A DNA stretch of 64,000 bases from Pseudomonas sp. MWU13-2105 (GCF_023242315.1 NZ_JALLIY010000001.1:248001-312000); one strand, 5' to 3'. Positions 17,920 through 28,627 are shown, numbered from the stretch's first letter. The notes: generated by a model from the sequence alone, not told the origin. Translations and numbers: made by a program.

Positions 17920-18651
17920 TTACTTGGCGGACAGTGCCAGTTTGGCAACTTGCGCCGCCGGCTGGTAGCCCGGAATTACCTGACCATCGGCCAAAACAAT
18001 TGCCGGCGTGCCATTGACACCAATCGATTGACCGAGGGCGAACTGCTTGGAAACCGGGTTGGCGCACTTGGCTGCCTTGATTTCATCGCCCTCGACCATC
18101 TTGTCCATCGCCGCTTTCTTGTCGGTCGAGCACCAGACCGCCTGCAACTGCTCGTCGCCCGGCGAGCCGAGGCCCTGGCGCGGGAACGCGACGTAGCGCA
18201 CTTCGATGCCCATCTTGTTCAGTGCCGGCACTTCGGCATGCAGCTTGTGGCAGTACGGGCAGGTGGTGTCGGTGAACACGGTGATATGCGACTTGGTCTC
18301 GCCGATGGCCGGATAGACCACGGTCTCGGCCACCGGAATACCGTTGATCAGCTTGGACACGCCCAGGCGTTCGGTTTTCTCGGTGAGGTTGACCGGCTTG
18401 CCGTCCTTGAGCTGGAACAGGTAGCCCTGCATGACGAACTGGCCGTCGGCGCTGGCGTAGAGCACGCGGCTGCCCTTGAGCTTGACTTCATAGAGCCCGG
18501 CCAGGGGGCTGGCGCTGATGCTCTCCACCGGGGTTTCCAGTTGGAGGCTCTCGAGGCTCTTGCGAATCGCCTGCTCGGCGGTGTCGTCGGCCAAGGCCAG
18601 GGAGCTGACCAGGGCGAGGGCAGCGGCGGCGAAAATCTGGGTCAAACGCAT
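17920..18651 (-). CDS. dsbC: Thiol:disulfide interchange protein DsbC
   Basis: A 243-residue periplasmic disulfide isomerase that reshuffles wrong disulfides and is kept reduced by DsbD. The signal peptide covers residues 1-21 (cleavage after LALA). The N-terminal dimerisation domain spans about 25-85. The thioredoxin-like domain has the active site CPYC at 131-134 and the cis-proline segment NGTPAIVLADG; two further cysteines (in AVWCSTD and AAKCAN) form the structural disulfide. It sits between xerD and hom in the usual Pseudomonas order, 132 bp after xerD. Confidence 0.95.
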   Translation of the reverse strand: MRLTQIFAAAALALVSSLALADDTAEQAIRKSLESLQLETPVESISASPLAGLYEVKLKGSRVLYASADGQFVMQGYLFQLKDGKPVNLTEKTERLGVSKLINGIPVAETVVYPAIGETKSHITVFTDTTCPYCHKLHAEVPALNKMGIEVRYVAFPRQGLGSPGDEQLQAVWCSTDKKAAMDKMVEGDEIKAAKCANPVSKQFALGQSIGVNGTPAIVLADGQVIPGYQPAAQVAKLALSAK

Positions 18652-18783
18652 GGGAACTCCTGAAGGCGGGCAAAGGGGTCGAGGCTGTTACGACCACTGG
18701 AAAACCGATCGGTTTCAAGCGCCCGCTTTGCAAACCGATAGAGCCTATCACATAAGCCCGGCGGGGCCGAACCCCTGTGTGGC

Positions 18784-19680
18784 TTAGCCGCGCGGGTGGT
18801 GTTTGGCGTGCATATCCTGCAAGCGCGCACGGGCCACATGAGTGTAGATCTGCGTGGTCGACAGGTCGCTGTGACCGAGCAACATCTGCACCACCCGCAG
18901 GTCGGCACCGTGATTGAGCAGGTGGGTGGCGAAGGCATGCCGCAGGGTATGCGGCGACAGCGATTTGCCGATCCCCGCCACCTTGGCCTGGTGCTTGATC
19001 CGATGCCAGAAGGTCTGGCGGGTCATCTGTTCGCCACGCTGGCTGGGAAACAGCACATCGCTGGGGCGCCCGCCGAGCAGTTCGACACGGGCGTCGCGCA
19101 GATAACGCTCGACCCAGACAATCGCCTCCTCGCCCATCGGCACCAGGCGTTCCTTGCTGCCCTTGCCCATGACTCGCAACACGCCCTGGCGCAGATTGAC
19201 CTGTTCCAGGGTCAGGCTGATCAGTTCGGTAACCCGCAGCCCGCAGGCGTAGAGCACTTCGAGCATGGCACGGTCGCGCTGGCCGATGGCTTCGCTCAGG
19301 TCAGGGGCGGCCAGCAGCGCCTCCACATCCGCCTCCGACAGGGATTTGGGCAATGGCCTACCCAACTGCGGCATCTCGACCTGCAAGGTCGGATCGACGG
19401 CAATCAGCCTTTCACGCAACAGGTAACGATAGAAGCCCCGCACACCGGAAAGAAAGCGCGCGGTGGAGCGCGGTTTGTAGGCCTGTTCCAGGCGCCAGGC
19501 CAGGTGATCGAGGATCAGCTCGCGGCCGGCATTCGCCAGTTCCAGGCCTTTGTCCTGCAACCAGCCGTTGAACAATGCCAGGTCGCTGCGATAGGCATCC
19601 CGGGTGTTGTCGGAAAGACCTTTCTCCAGCCACAGGGCGTCGAGAAACTGGTCGATAAGCGGGTGATCGATGGCGGGCAT
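18784..19680 (-). CDS. xerD: Site-specific tyrosine recombinase XerD
   Basis: A 298-residue recombinase that with XerC resolves chromosome dimers at dif under FtsK control. The N-terminal SAM-like core-binding domain (1-~90) contains IDQFLDALWLEKGLSDNT. Catalytic residues are visible: Arg in CGLRVTELISL, Lys in GKGSKERLVPM, HxxR in SPHTLRHAFATH, His in LLGHSDLSTT and the nucleophile Tyr in QIYTHV. The start at 19680 (MPAIDHPLID) gives the normal family length; an earlier in-frame start would add 13 unlikely residues. A perfect REP palindrome lies 40 bp upstream. It is housekeeping, not a sign of a mobile element. Confidence 0.96.
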   Translation of the reverse strand: MPAIDHPLIDQFLDALWLEKGLSDNTRDAYRSDLALFNGWLQDKGLELANAGRELILDHLAWRLEQAYKPRSTARFLSGVRGFYRYLLRERLIAVDPTLQVEMPQLGRPLPKSLSEADVEALLAAPDLSEAIGQRDRAMLEVLYACGLRVTELISLTLEQVNLRQGVLRVMGKGSKERLVPMGEEAIVWVERYLRDARVELLGGRPSDVLFPSQRGEQMTRQTFWHRIKHQAKVAGIGKSLSPHTLRHAFATHLLNHGADLRVVQMLLGHSDLSTTQIYTHVARARLQDMHAKHHPRG

Positions 19681-19719
19681 AAGGGCTCGAAAAACAAAAG
19701 GCGATAAGCAGATGGACAT

Positions 19720-19803
19720 TGTAGGAGCTGGCTTGCCGGCGATAAGGCCCTTGAGGCACGTAGCGCCTGTCAGGACGTCATCGCCGGCAAGCCAGCTCCT
19801 ACA
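19720..19803. repeat. REP palindrome with perfect 24-bp arms
   Basis: Arms 19720-19743 and 19780-19803 are exact inverse copies (TGTAGGAGCTGGCTTGCCGG...), enclosing 36 bp. It lies between xerD and the rplS terminator. This is the most regular of the REP-type elements in the window. Confidence 0.9.
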
Positions 19804-19861
19804 GGGTATTCATTGCAGCCGACTGTGACAGCGGCAAGCGGCTTTTTCAAAACCCGGAATG

Positions 19862-19890
19862 CAAAAAAGCAGCCCGGAGGCTGCTTTTTT
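19862..19890 (-). terminator. Terminator of the rpsP-rplS operon
   Basis: AAAAAAGCAGCC-CGGA-GGCTGCTTTTTT, 12-bp stem, A/T-flanked on both sides, 19 bases after the rplS stop codon. Confidence 0.92.
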
Positions 19891-19908
19891 CTGCATCGGA
19901 AGCTGGAC

Positions 19909-20259
19909 TTAAACCAGTTTTTCCTTGATGCGAGCTGCTTTACCCGACAGGTCACGCAGGTAGTACAGCTTGGCCTTGCGTACGTCACCGCGACGCTTGA
20001 CAGCCATGCTGTCGATTTGCGGGCTGTAGGTCTGGAAAGTACGCTCTACGCCAACACCGTTGGAGATTTTACGTACGGTGAACGCGCTGTTCACACCGCG
20101 GTTACGCTTGGCAATTACCACGCCTTCGAACGCTTGCAGACGCGAACGGTCGCCTTCCTTCACTTTCACCTGAACGACAATGGTGTCGCCCGGGGCAAAG
20201 GTAGGGATCTCTTTGGTCATCTGCTCGGCTTCGAGTTGCAGAATGATTTTGTTAGTCAT
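19909..20259 (-). CDS. rplS: 50S ribosomal protein L19
   Basis: A 116-residue ribosomal protein at the 30S-50S interface near the aminoacyl site. The sequence matches bacterial L19 throughout, including [36 protein letters not shown] and the C-terminal [15 protein letters not shown]. It is the last gene of the rpsP-rimM-trmD-rplS operon, 45 bp after trmD, and is followed by a strong terminator. Confidence 0.98.
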   Translation of the reverse strand: MTNKIILQLEAEQMTKEIPTFAPGDTIVVQVKVKEGDRSRLQAFEGVVIAKRNRGVNSAFTVRKISNGVGVERTFQTYSPQIDSMAVKRRGDVRKAKLYYLRDLSGKAARIKEKLV

Positions 20260-20304
20260 GCTGTGCTCCTAAGGTAAATCGTCCGATCTACCATCGATAC
20301 GTTG

Positions 20305-21057
20305 TTAACTATCGTCCCGCTCGCGGATGTATTCCTCGAGCAGCTTCTTCTCTTCTCCAGAAAGCGAGCGGCTTTCCAGAAGATCGGCGCGTCGTTCCGA
20401 GGTCCTGCCAAGGGACTGCTTCAGACGCCAACGCCGGATATGTGCGTGGTTGCCACTGAGCAACACGTCGGGAACACGCTGATCCGCATACACCTCCGGA
20501 CGGGTGTAGTGCGGGCAATCCAGCAAACCATCCGTGAAGGAATCTTCCTCCGCGGAGTCCGCATGCCCTAAAGCTCCAGGCAGCAGCCGTGTAACCGCAT
20601 CTATCAGGACCATCGCCGGCAGCTCGCCACCGGAAAGAACATAGTCCCCAATCGACCACTCTTCATCGACATGAGCATCTATAAAGCGCTCGTCAATGCC
20701 TTCATAACGACCTGCAATGAGGATCAAGGCTTCCTCTTTCGCCAGGTCGCGTACCGCCAACTGATTGAGTTGTCGGCCTTGGGGCGACAGGTAAATCACC
20801 TTCGCCGCCTCCCCTGCCGCTGCCTTGGCTTGAACCAGGGCGTCCTCAAGGGGCTTGATCTTCATCACCATGCCCGGACCACCGCCAAATGGGCGATCAT
20901 CCACAGTGTGATGTCGATCCGTCGTGTAGTCCCGCGGGTTCCAACAGGTCAACTGCAAGAGCCCCTGTTTCACCGCACGACTGGTGATGCCGTAGTCGCT
21001 GATGGCGGAAAACATTTCGGGAAACAAACTGATCACTTCTACGCGCAGGCTAGCCAT
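20305..21057 (-). CDS. trmD: tRNA (guanine37-N1)-methyltransferase
   Basis: A 250-residue SPOUT-class methyltransferase that uses S-adenosylmethionine to make m1G37 in tRNAs reading codons starting with C, preventing frameshifts. The trefoil-knot motifs are visible: [13 protein letters not shown] and [21 protein letters not shown]; the latter is diagnostic. It begins 3 bp after rimM in the conserved operon. Length is normal. Confidence 0.98.
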   Translation of the reverse strand: MASLRVEVISLFPEMFSAISDYGITSRAVKQGLLQLTCWNPRDYTTDRHHTVDDRPFGGGPGMVMKIKPLEDALVQAKAAAGEAAKVIYLSPQGRQLNQLAVRDLAKEEALILIAGRYEGIDERFIDAHVDEEWSIGDYVLSGGELPAMVLIDAVTRLLPGALGHADSAEEDSFTDGLLDCPHYTRPEVYADQRVPDVLLSGNHAHIRRWRLKQSLGRTSERRADLLESRSLSGEEKKLLEEYIRERDDS

Positions 21058-21060
21058 CGC

Positions 21061-21597
21061 TTAGAAGTCCGCGTCCCAATCCACCTTCATCTCGCCAGCG
21101 GCCAGGTCAACAGCCAACACGCATTGCTCGGTATAGGGCAACAGGCGTTCGCGATCATCCAGGCTGCCCGGGCAAGGCTTGACCACCATGACATCATTCG
21201 AGCCAGTCTCGAGCAGGTGATCGATTTTCCCGAACAATTGTCCGAGGGTGTCGATGACCTTGAGACCTTCCAGCTGGTACCAGTAGTACTCGCCGTCGGT
21301 CAGTTCCGGGAACAGGTTGCGCGGCACGCAGATCTCATAACCGGCCAGAAGACGGGCTTCTTCACGATCGTCGAGATCCTTGAGCTTTGCGACCAGGAAC
21401 TTATCGTTCCCGCGTCCGCTGACCAGCTCTACCTGTTTCACGCTGCCTTCGCGCCGGAGCGTCCAGGTTTTGTAGTCCAACAGGTTTTTAATCGGGTCGG
21501 TAAAGGAATAAACCTTCACTTCGCCGCGAACGCCATGCACAGAGTAGATCTTGCCGATAACGATCAAATCATCGGTAGAAGCCGGCGCCGCGTTCAT
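21061..21597 (-). CDS. rimM: Ribosome maturation factor RimM
   Basis: A 178-residue assembly factor that binds S19 during 30S head maturation. The N-terminal beta-barrel domain (GKIYSVHGVRGEVKVYS) and the C-terminal PRC-barrel domain (YYWYQLEGLKVID, then ETGSNDVMVV) are both clear. It lies 5 bp after rpsP and 3 bp before trmD. Confidence 0.97.
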   Translation of the reverse strand: MNAAPASTDDLIVIGKIYSVHGVRGEVKVYSFTDPIKNLLDYKTWTLRREGSVKQVELVSGRGNDKFLVAKLKDLDDREEARLLAGYEICVPRNLFPELTDGEYYWYQLEGLKVIDTLGQLFGKIDHLLETGSNDVMVVKPCPGSLDDRERLLPYTEQCVLAVDLAAGEMKVDWDADF

Positions 21598-21602
21598 ATT
21601 GC

Positions 21603-21854
21603 TCAGGCCGCAACCTTAGCGTTTTCCTTCAGCAACTGAGCAACACGCTCAGAAGGTTGTGCACCAACGCTCAGCCAGTAGGCTACGCGCTCTTGGTTCA
21701 CGGACAGACGAACTTCCTGACCACGAGCAACCGGGTTGAAGAAACCCACTTGTTCTTTGTGCGAACCGTCACGAGCGTTGCGGCTGTCGGTTACGGTCAG
21801 GTGGTAAAACGGGCGCTTTTTGGAGCCGCCAAGGGCAAGACGGATTGTTAGCAT
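21603..21854 (-). CDS. rpsP: 30S ribosomal protein S16
   Basis: An 83-residue small-subunit protein, first in the rpsP-rimM-trmD-rplS operon. The N-terminus [20 protein letters not shown] and the segment [12 protein letters not shown] identify it. A promoter is seen about 75 bp upstream (21927-21954), with a short GGGCA/TGCCC hairpin in the leader between promoter and start. Confidence 0.98.
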   Translation of the reverse strand: MLTIRLALGGSKKRPFYHLTVTDSRNARDGSHKEQVGFFNPVARGQEVRLSVNQERVAYWLSVGAQPSERVAQLLKENAKVAA

Positions 21855-21926
21855 GTGAACATCGTTCCTGTAGTCGGTGCTGCAAATCTAAATGCACAGC
21901 GGGCATGGGTGCCCGAAAGGCCGCAT

Positions 21927-21954
21927 ATTCTAAGGAATATACGGACTTTTGCAA
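21927..21954 (-). promoter_or_regulatory. Sigma-70 promoter for rpsP operon
   Basis: On the minus strand TTGCAA, 16 bases, TAGAAT. The leader that follows (about 65 nt) contains the hairpin GGGCACCCATGCCC. Confidence 0.65.
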
Positions 21955-22002
21955 ATGACTTTTTCCGGCGCCCGGCGCCGTGCAATCAGGATTTGCCATA
22001 GA

Positions 22003-22095
22003 GCCGTCGTCAAGACGGCAGGTCAGCTCCCGCTAAACGCGGGTTTACTGGCGATCCCCCACATCCCTGCGGGGGTAGCGCCGACCGTCAGGTCG
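22003..22095 (-). other. Hairpin cluster downstream of ffh
   Basis: Four short stems in ~95 bases: 22003-22019, 22029-22043, 22056-22075 and 22082-22095. None has a T tract, so a classical terminator is not evident. They lie between the ffh stop and the rpsP promoter. Confidence 0.4.
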
Positions 22096-22106
22096 ACGCG
22101 AATTCC

Positions 22107-23483
<1,377 letters not shown>

Positions 23484-23680
23484 GCGCGATCCTTTGAGGC
23501 CCTCATGGAGACCGAAGTGATGGCTGCCGGAACAAGGAAAAACAGCGCCTGGCGAGCCTGCGGCGTGGGCAGGTCGCGGATTATAGCGGAGACTGCATGC
23601 CGCCACTAGCGCCACGGTCTTTCGTGGACCGGGGGTTCTATGCCAAACTCAGCGTCTTTCGGGCTTGCCTAACAGGACTT

Positions 23681-24493
23681 ATGCTCCCTTTGTCACCCAG
23701 TTTGCTGACCAGCCTCGCCGCCGCTTTCGTCTACGCCGCTGCGACCCTCTATCAGGGCTCCCGCCTGCGCCAGGGCGCCAAGGCGAACAAACGCCTGCTG
23801 GTCGGGCTCGGCGTGATCGCCGTGATCGCCCACGCAGCGAGCCTGCTCACCCACCTGATGACCCCGATCGGCCTGGGCCTGGACTTTTTCAACGCCGCCA
23901 GCCTGATCGCCGTCGCCGTGATCGCCCTGACCCTGGCGGCCTGCTCGCGCATCCCCGTGGAGAACCTGCTGCTCCTGCTGTTCCCACTGGGCCTGCTGAC
24001 GGTGCTGCTGGCGCAGTTCGCGCCCTCGGGCACGGTGCAGGTCATCGATGAGGAACCGGGCATACTCGCGCATATCCTGCTGTCGATCCTGGCCTACGGC
24101 ATGTTCACCATCGCGGTGTTCCAGGCCCTGCTCCTGCTGCTGCAGGACCACCAGTTGAAAAACAAGCACCCTTCCGGGCTGATCCGTAACTTCCCGCCGC
24201 TGCAAACCATGGAAAGCCTGCTGTTCGGCTTCCTCTGGGCCGGCTGGAGCCTGCTGTCGCTGTCGCTGATCTCCGGCTGGCTGTTCGTCGAGAACCTGTT
24301 CGCCCAGCACCTGGTGCACAAGACCCTGCTGGCCTTCCTCGCCTGGGTGGTGTTCAGCGTGCTGCTGTGGGGGCGCAACCGTCTCGGCTGGCGGGGGCAC
24401 AAGGCGATCCGCTGGACCCTGGCCGGTTTCTGCCTGCTGATGCTGGCCTATTTCGGCAGCAAGCTGGTCCGCGAATACATCCTGCATATCTGA
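23681..24493 (+). CDS. ypjD: Cytochrome c assembly-like inner membrane protein YpjD
   Basis: A 270-residue integral membrane protein of the CcsA/YpjD/HemX family with about eight hydrophobic segments. The family's conserved features include AHILLSILAYGMFTIAVFQA and HKTLLAFLAWVVFSVLLWGR, containing histidines placed as in haem-handling CcsA proteins. Despite the family name its exact role in bacteria is not established. The start at 23681 has AACAGGA upstream. It is divergent from ffh (the two starts are about 200 bp apart), a conserved arrangement in gammaproteobacteria. Confidence 0.85.
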   Translation: MLPLSPSLLTSLAAAFVYAAATLYQGSRLRQGAKANKRLLVGLGVIAVIAHAASLLTHLMTPIGLGLDFFNAASLIAVAVIALTLAACSRIPVENLLLLLFPLGLLTVLLAQFAPSGTVQVIDEEPGILAHILLSILAYGMFTIAVFQALLLLLQDHQLKNKHPSGLIRNFPPLQTMESLLFGFLWAGWSLLSLSLISGWLFVENLFAQHLVHKTLLAFLAWVVFSVLLWGRNRLGWRGHKAIRWTLAGFCLLMLAYFGSKLVREYILHI

Positions 24494-24508
24494 CGGGCAT
24501 ACAAGACC

Positions 24509-25753
24509 ATGGACAACCTGCCCGCCGGGCCAATGCTCGCCGTATTGGCCCTGCTGATTCTCTGGTCGGCGCTGTTTACCGCCGTTGAAGTCGCCCAGCA
24601 ACAACTCGCCGCCCTGCGCCCCGCTTCACGCTCGGGTGAAAAACCGGCGGCCCGGCTGAAATTCCCCCGAGACAGCCTGATCCTGTGCAATACCCTGTGC
24701 CGGGTCGTCGTGGTCATCCTCGGCACTCTGTTGTCGATCCTGCTGTGGGGCCAGCACGGGCCCTGGCTGGCCTGCCTGGGGGCCACGGTACTGCTGCTGG
24801 TCTTCGCCGACTACCTGCCGCGCCTGCTCGCTGTCCGTTATCCCGAACCGATCCTGGCCACCGGCAATGCCCTGCTGGGGATTCCGCTGAAAATCATCTA
24901 CCCCGCGGCCTGGTTGCTGAACGGTATCGCGCAACTGTTGCTGCGGCCCTTTATCAGCAAAGCCAACGCGGTCAAGCAGAGTGATGAGGACCAGCCGCCC
25001 CTCGACCCGGAAGACGAGCCGGAACACCCGCCACGCAACCCGTCGCTATCGAGCATCAAGGCGCTGGACAACATCACGGTCAACGACATCCTGGTACCGC
25101 GCAGCGAGGTGGATGGGATCAATCTCGACGATTCCATCGAGGAAATCACCGCGCAGTTGCTGAAGAACCGTCGCACCCGCCTGCCGGTGTTCCACAGCGA
25201 TATCAACCAGGTCGAGGCGGTGATCAATACCCGCCAGATCCTCAATCTGCTGTTCGATGCCCAACTGACCAAAGCCGCCCTGCTCGCCGCCTGCCACGAG
25301 CCGTACTTCGTCCCGGAAAGCACGCCATTGCAACTGCAACTGCTGAATTTCCACAAGCAGCAGCGACGCCTGGGCATGGTGGTGGACGAATACGGCGAAG
25401 TGCTGGGCATCGTCACCCTGGAGGATATCCTGGAAGAAATCGTCGGCGAATTCGAAAGCGAACACAGTCTCGACAACCCGCATATCCATCCCCAGGCCGA
25501 CGGTCGGCTGGTGATCGAAGGCGCCGCATCGATTCGCGAACTGAACAAGAGCCTGGGCTGGCACCTGCCCTGCGACGGTCCGAAGACCCTCAACGGCCTG
25601 GTCACCGAAGCGCTGGAGACCATCCCGGAAAGTGCCGTATGCCTGAAGATCGGCCGTTACCGCCTGGAAATCCTTGAAACCGAGGACAATCGGGTCAGCC
25701 GGGTGCTGGTCTGGCATACGAGTTCCACCCCACCGGTAATGCCTTCCGCATAA
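24509..25753 (+). CDS. CNNM/CorC-type membrane protein with CBS domains
   Basis: A 414-residue protein of the HlyC/CorC (YfjD-like) family. The N-terminal CNNM (DUF21) membrane domain has about four hydrophobic segments (residues 5-150). A CBS pair (about 185-310; VNDILVPRSEVDGI, then GMVVDEYGEVLGIVTLEDILEEIVGE) follows, and then a C-terminal CorC-type domain. Members are linked to Mg2+/Co2+ transport or efflux. It starts 15 bp after ypjD and is probably cotranscribed. The transported ion is an inference from the family. Confidence 0.88.
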   Translation: MDNLPAGPMLAVLALLILWSALFTAVEVAQQQLAALRPASRSGEKPAARLKFPRDSLILCNTLCRVVVVILGTLLSILLWGQHGPWLACLGATVLLLVFADYLPRLLAVRYPEPILATGNALLGIPLKIIYPAAWLLNGIAQLLLRPFISKANAVKQSDEDQPPLDPEDEPEHPPRNPSLSSIKALDNITVNDILVPRSEVDGINLDDSIEEITAQLLKNRRTRLPVFHSDINQVEAVINTRQILNLLFDAQLTKAALLAACHEPYFVPESTPLQLQLLNFHKQQRRLGMVVDEYGEVLGIVTLEDILEEIVGEFESEHSLDNPHIHPQADGRLVIEGAASIRELNKSLGWHLPCDGPKTLNGLVTEALETIPESAVCLKIGRYRLEILETEDNRVSRVLVWHTSSTPPVMPSA

Positions 25754-25778
25754 TTCAAAATCGCCGCATGACCTTGTG

Positions 25779-25820
25779 GGAACCGGCTTGCCGGCGATGA
25801 GGCCGGCAAGCCAGCTCCTG
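25779..25820. repeat. REP element
   Basis: GGAACCGGCTTGCCGGCGAT and GGCCGGCAAGCCAGCTCC form an inverted pair just after the CBS-domain gene. It is related to the palindrome at 19720-19803. Confidence 0.75.
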
Positions 25821-25869
25821 CAGTCTCGCCAACCTCAGGCCAGCCACGCGCACCGCGCGACCTTCGCTC

Positions 25870-25899
25870 TTGTTTGATCCCTCGGCGCCTTCCTATAAT
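25870..25899 (+). promoter_or_regulatory. Sigma-70 promoter for the MFS gene
   Basis: TTGTTT, 18 bases, TATAAT. Transcription from here would give a ~170-nt leader before the ATG at 26076. The rest of the 322-bp gap (25754-26075) holds only the REP element and no ORF I would support. Confidence 0.55.
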
Positions 25900-26075
25900 C
25901 GAGCCGGCTTACCCAGCCTCGTCGGAACGCCTGCTTACCCGCAGCCCGCCCCTCCGCCCCGCACATCGTCACCCTCCAGCGCCGACTCGAACCTCAAGCG
26001 GCACGGAACCTGCCCTTATCCCTGGGCGTTCAATACTAATAATTCGCACGCGCAAGACTTTCAGGGACGCCCGCA

Positions 26076-27392
26076 ATGACTTCCAGCAGCACCTTTGACA
26101 CTGCCACATCAAGCAAACCGCTGAACTCGACCTCGCGAGTGGCGACCGCCAGCTTTATCGGCACGGCCATCGAGTTCTACGACTTCTATGTCTACGCCAC
26201 CGCCGCCGCCCTGGTGATCGGCCCGGTGTTTTTCCCGCAGACCGACAGCACCGCGCAGATGCTCTCGGCCTTCCTGACCTTCGGCATCGCCTTCCTCGCC
26301 CGCCCGCTGGGCTCGATCCTGTTCGGCCACTTCGGTGACCGCATCGGGCGTAAGTCGACGCTGGTCGCCTCGTTGCTGCTGATGGGCGTGTGCACCACGC
26401 TGATCGGCGTGCTGCCGGGCTACGCGACCATCGGCGCCTGGGCGCCGATCCTCTTGTGCCTGCTGCGCTTCGGCCAGGGCCTGGGGCTTGGCGGGGAATG
26501 GGGCGGGGCCGCGCTGCTGGCGACCGAAAACGCCCCCGCCGGCAAGCGCGCCTGGTTCGGCATGTTTCCGCAACTGGGCCCGTCCATCGGTTTTCTCGCC
26601 GCCAACGGCTTATTCCTGATCCTGGCCATGACCTTGAGCGACGAACAATTCCGCTCCTGGGGCTGGCGCATTCCATTCCTGCTCAGCGCCGCGCTGGTGA
26701 TGGTCGGCCTGTATGTGCGCCTCAAGCTCGAGGAAACGCCAATTTTCGCCAATGCCATGGCCCGCCAGGAACGGGTGAAGATGCCTCTGGTCGAGCTGTT
26801 CAGCCGCTATTGGGCACCGGTACTGCTCGGCTCGCTGGCCATGGTGGTGTGTTACGCGCTGTTCTATATCTCGGCGGTGTTTTCCCTGAGCTACGGCGTG
26901 GCCAACCTTGGCTACAGTCGCGAGACTTTCCTCGGCTTGTTGTGTTTCGCCGTGCTGTTCATGGCCGCGGCCACCCCGCTGGCAGCCTGGGCCAGCGATC
27001 GCTTCGGGCGCAAGCCGGTGCTGCTTCTCGGCGGTGTGCTGGCCTTGCTCTCGGGCTTTACCATGGAGCCGCTGCTGGGCCATGGCTCGACCACGGGCGT
27101 CGCGCTGTTCCTGTGCCTTGAGCTGTTTTTGATGGGGATTACTTTCGCGCCGATGGGAGCGTTGCTGCCGGAGCTGTTTCCGACCCATGTGCGTTATACC
27201 GGCGCATCGGCGGCGTATAACCTGGGCGGCATCGTCGGCGCCTCGGCGGCACCGTTCTTTGCCCAGAAGCTGGTGGCGATGGGCGGTTTGAGCTGGGTCG
27301 GCGGGTATGTATCAGGAGCGGCGGCGCTGAGCCTGATTGCGATTTTCTGCTTGAAGGAAACGCGCTACAACGATTTGAACAAGGTGGGCTGA
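26076..27392 (+). CDS. MFS metabolite:H+ symporter (MHS family)
   Basis: A 438-residue inner-membrane transporter with twelve predicted transmembrane helices. Signatures of the metabolite/H+ symporter family are visible: GTAIEFYDFYVYATAAALV in helix 1, the loop 2-3 motif GHFGDRIGRK, GLGLGGEWGGAALLA in helix 4 and the second loop motif SDRFGRKP. Family members import shikimate, alpha-ketoglutarate, proline/betaine and similar solutes; the substrate here cannot be assigned. It is a single gene with a long leader and converges on purT. Confidence 0.88.
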   Translation: MTSSSTFDTATSSKPLNSTSRVATASFIGTAIEFYDFYVYATAAALVIGPVFFPQTDSTAQMLSAFLTFGIAFLARPLGSILFGHFGDRIGRKSTLVASLLLMGVCTTLIGVLPGYATIGAWAPILLCLLRFGQGLGLGGEWGGAALLATENAPAGKRAWFGMFPQLGPSIGFLAANGLFLILAMTLSDEQFRSWGWRIPFLLSAALVMVGLYVRLKLEETPIFANAMARQERVKMPLVELFSRYWAPVLLGSLAMVVCYALFYISAVFSLSYGVANLGYSRETFLGLLCFAVLFMAAATPLAAWASDRFGRKPVLLLGGVLALLSGFTMEPLLGHGSTTGVALFLCLELFLMGITFAPMGALLPELFPTHVRYTGASAAYNLGGIVGASAAPFFAQKLVAMGGLSWVGGYVSGAAALSLIAIFCLKETRYNDLNKVG

Positions 27393-27401
27393 CAGACCAT
27401 C

Positions 27402-27432
27402 GATCATTCCCACGCAGGCCGTGGGAATGATC
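27402..27432. terminator. Bidirectional hairpin between convergent genes
   Basis: GATCATTCCCACG-CAGGC-CGTGGGAATGATC, 13-bp perfect arms, located between the MFS stop (27392) and the purT stop (27446). It lacks a strong T tract on either strand. Confidence 0.55.
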
Positions 27433-27445
27433 GGCACAACAGGGG

Positions 27446-28627
27446 TTACAGCTCTACCACAACCGCCTGAGCAGCACGGGTCGCCTTGGCCCGCGCGGCC
27501 TCGATCGACTCGTCCCGCGCCAGGGCCACGCCCATCCGGCGCTGGCCGTTGACTTCCGGCTTGCCGAACAGGCGCAAGGCGGTATCCGGTTCGCTCAACG
27601 CCGCACCAAGATTGGCGAACGCGGTCCGGGTCGACTGCCCTTCCACCAGGATCACCGCCGACGCCGATGGGCCGAACTGACGGATCAACGGGATCGGCAA
27701 GCCGAGGATCGCCCGGGCATGCAGCGCGAATTGCGACAGGTCCTGGGAAATCATGGTCACCATGCCGGTGTCATGGGGACGCGGCGACACTTCGCTGAAC
27801 CAGACCTGGTCGCCCTTGATAAACAACTCGACGCCAAACATGCCGCGCCCACCCAGGGCCTCGGTCACCGCCTTGGCAACCCGCTCCGACTCGGCCAGGG
27901 CCAACGGGCTCATGGCCTGCGGCTGCCAGGACTCCTGGTAGTCGCCCTTCTCCTGACGGTGGCCGACCGGCGCGCAGAAGGTGGTACCGCCAATGTGACG
28001 AACGGTCAGCAGAGTGATTTCGTAGTCGAAGTCGATAAAGCCTTCGACAATCACCCGGCCTTTACCGGCACGCCCGCCTTCCTGGGCATAGTCCCAGGCC
28101 TTCTGCACGTCGTCATTGCTGCGCAGCAGGCTCTGGCCCTTGCCCGAGGAGCTCATCACCGGTTTGACCACGCAGGGGAAGCCCAGGTCTTCGACCGCCT
28201 TGCTATAGGCTTCGAAGGTGTCGGCGAAGTGATACGGCGAGGTCGGCAGCTTCAGCTCTTCGGCGGCCAGGCGACGGATGCCTTCACGGTTCATGGTCAG
28301 TTGCGCGGCACGGGCGGTAGGCACCACGGTGAAGCCTTCGGCTTCCAGTTCCACCAGGGTGGCGGTGGCGATGGCTTCGATTTCCGGGACGATGAAATGC
28401 GGCTTCTCGGCTTCGATCACCGCCCGCAGGGCCGCGCCGTCGAGCATATTGATCACGTGACTGCGATGAGCCACCTGCATCGCCGGCGCGTCGGCGTAAC
28501 GATCAACGGCGATCACTTCGACACCCAGGCGTTGCAGCTCGATCACCACTTCCTTGCCCAGCTCACCGCAGCCACAGAGCAATACGCGAGTCGCGGTCGA
28601 CGACAGTGGAGTTCCGATACGGGTCAT
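27446..28627 (-). CDS. purT: Formate-dependent phosphoribosylglycinamide formyltransferase
   Basis: A 393-residue ATP-grasp enzyme making formyl-GAR from GAR, formate and ATP, the folate-independent alternative to PurN. Features include [18 protein letters not shown] at the N-terminus, the ATP-grasp stretch [17 protein letters not shown] and the catalytic acidic residues in [14 protein letters not shown]. Length matches the family. It is transcribed alone, 116 bp after the VUT-family gene on the same strand. Confidence 0.97.
   Translation of the reverse strand: MTRIGTPLSSTATRVLLCGCGELGKEVVIELQRLGVEVIAVDRYADAPAMQVAHRSHVINMLDGAALRAVIEAEKPHFIVPEIEAIATATLVELEAEGFTVVPTARAAQLTMNREGIRRLAAEELKLPTSPYHFADTFEAYSKAVEDLGFPCVVKPVMSSSGKGQSLLRSNDDVQKAWDYAQEGGRAGKGRVIVEGFIDFDYEITLLTVRHIGGTTFCAPVGHRQEKGDYQESWQPQAMSPLALAESERVAKAVTEALGGRGMFGVELFIKGDQVWFSEVSPRPHDTGMVTMISQDLSQFALHARAILGLPIPLIRQFGPSASAVILVEGQSTRTAFANLGAALSEPDTALRLFGKPEVNGQRRMGVALARDESIEAARAKATRAAQAVVVEL

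Noticed and set aside
18784..19803. xerD plus adjacent palindrome as an integrative element
   Set aside because: xerD is in its normal housekeeping context with dsbC and hom; the palindrome is a REP element, and no attachment-site duplication or cargo is present.
23484..23615. N-terminal extension of Ffh
   Set aside because: The added residues have no family similarity and would overlap the upstream region of divergent ypjD; MFENLTDRL is the universal Ffh start.
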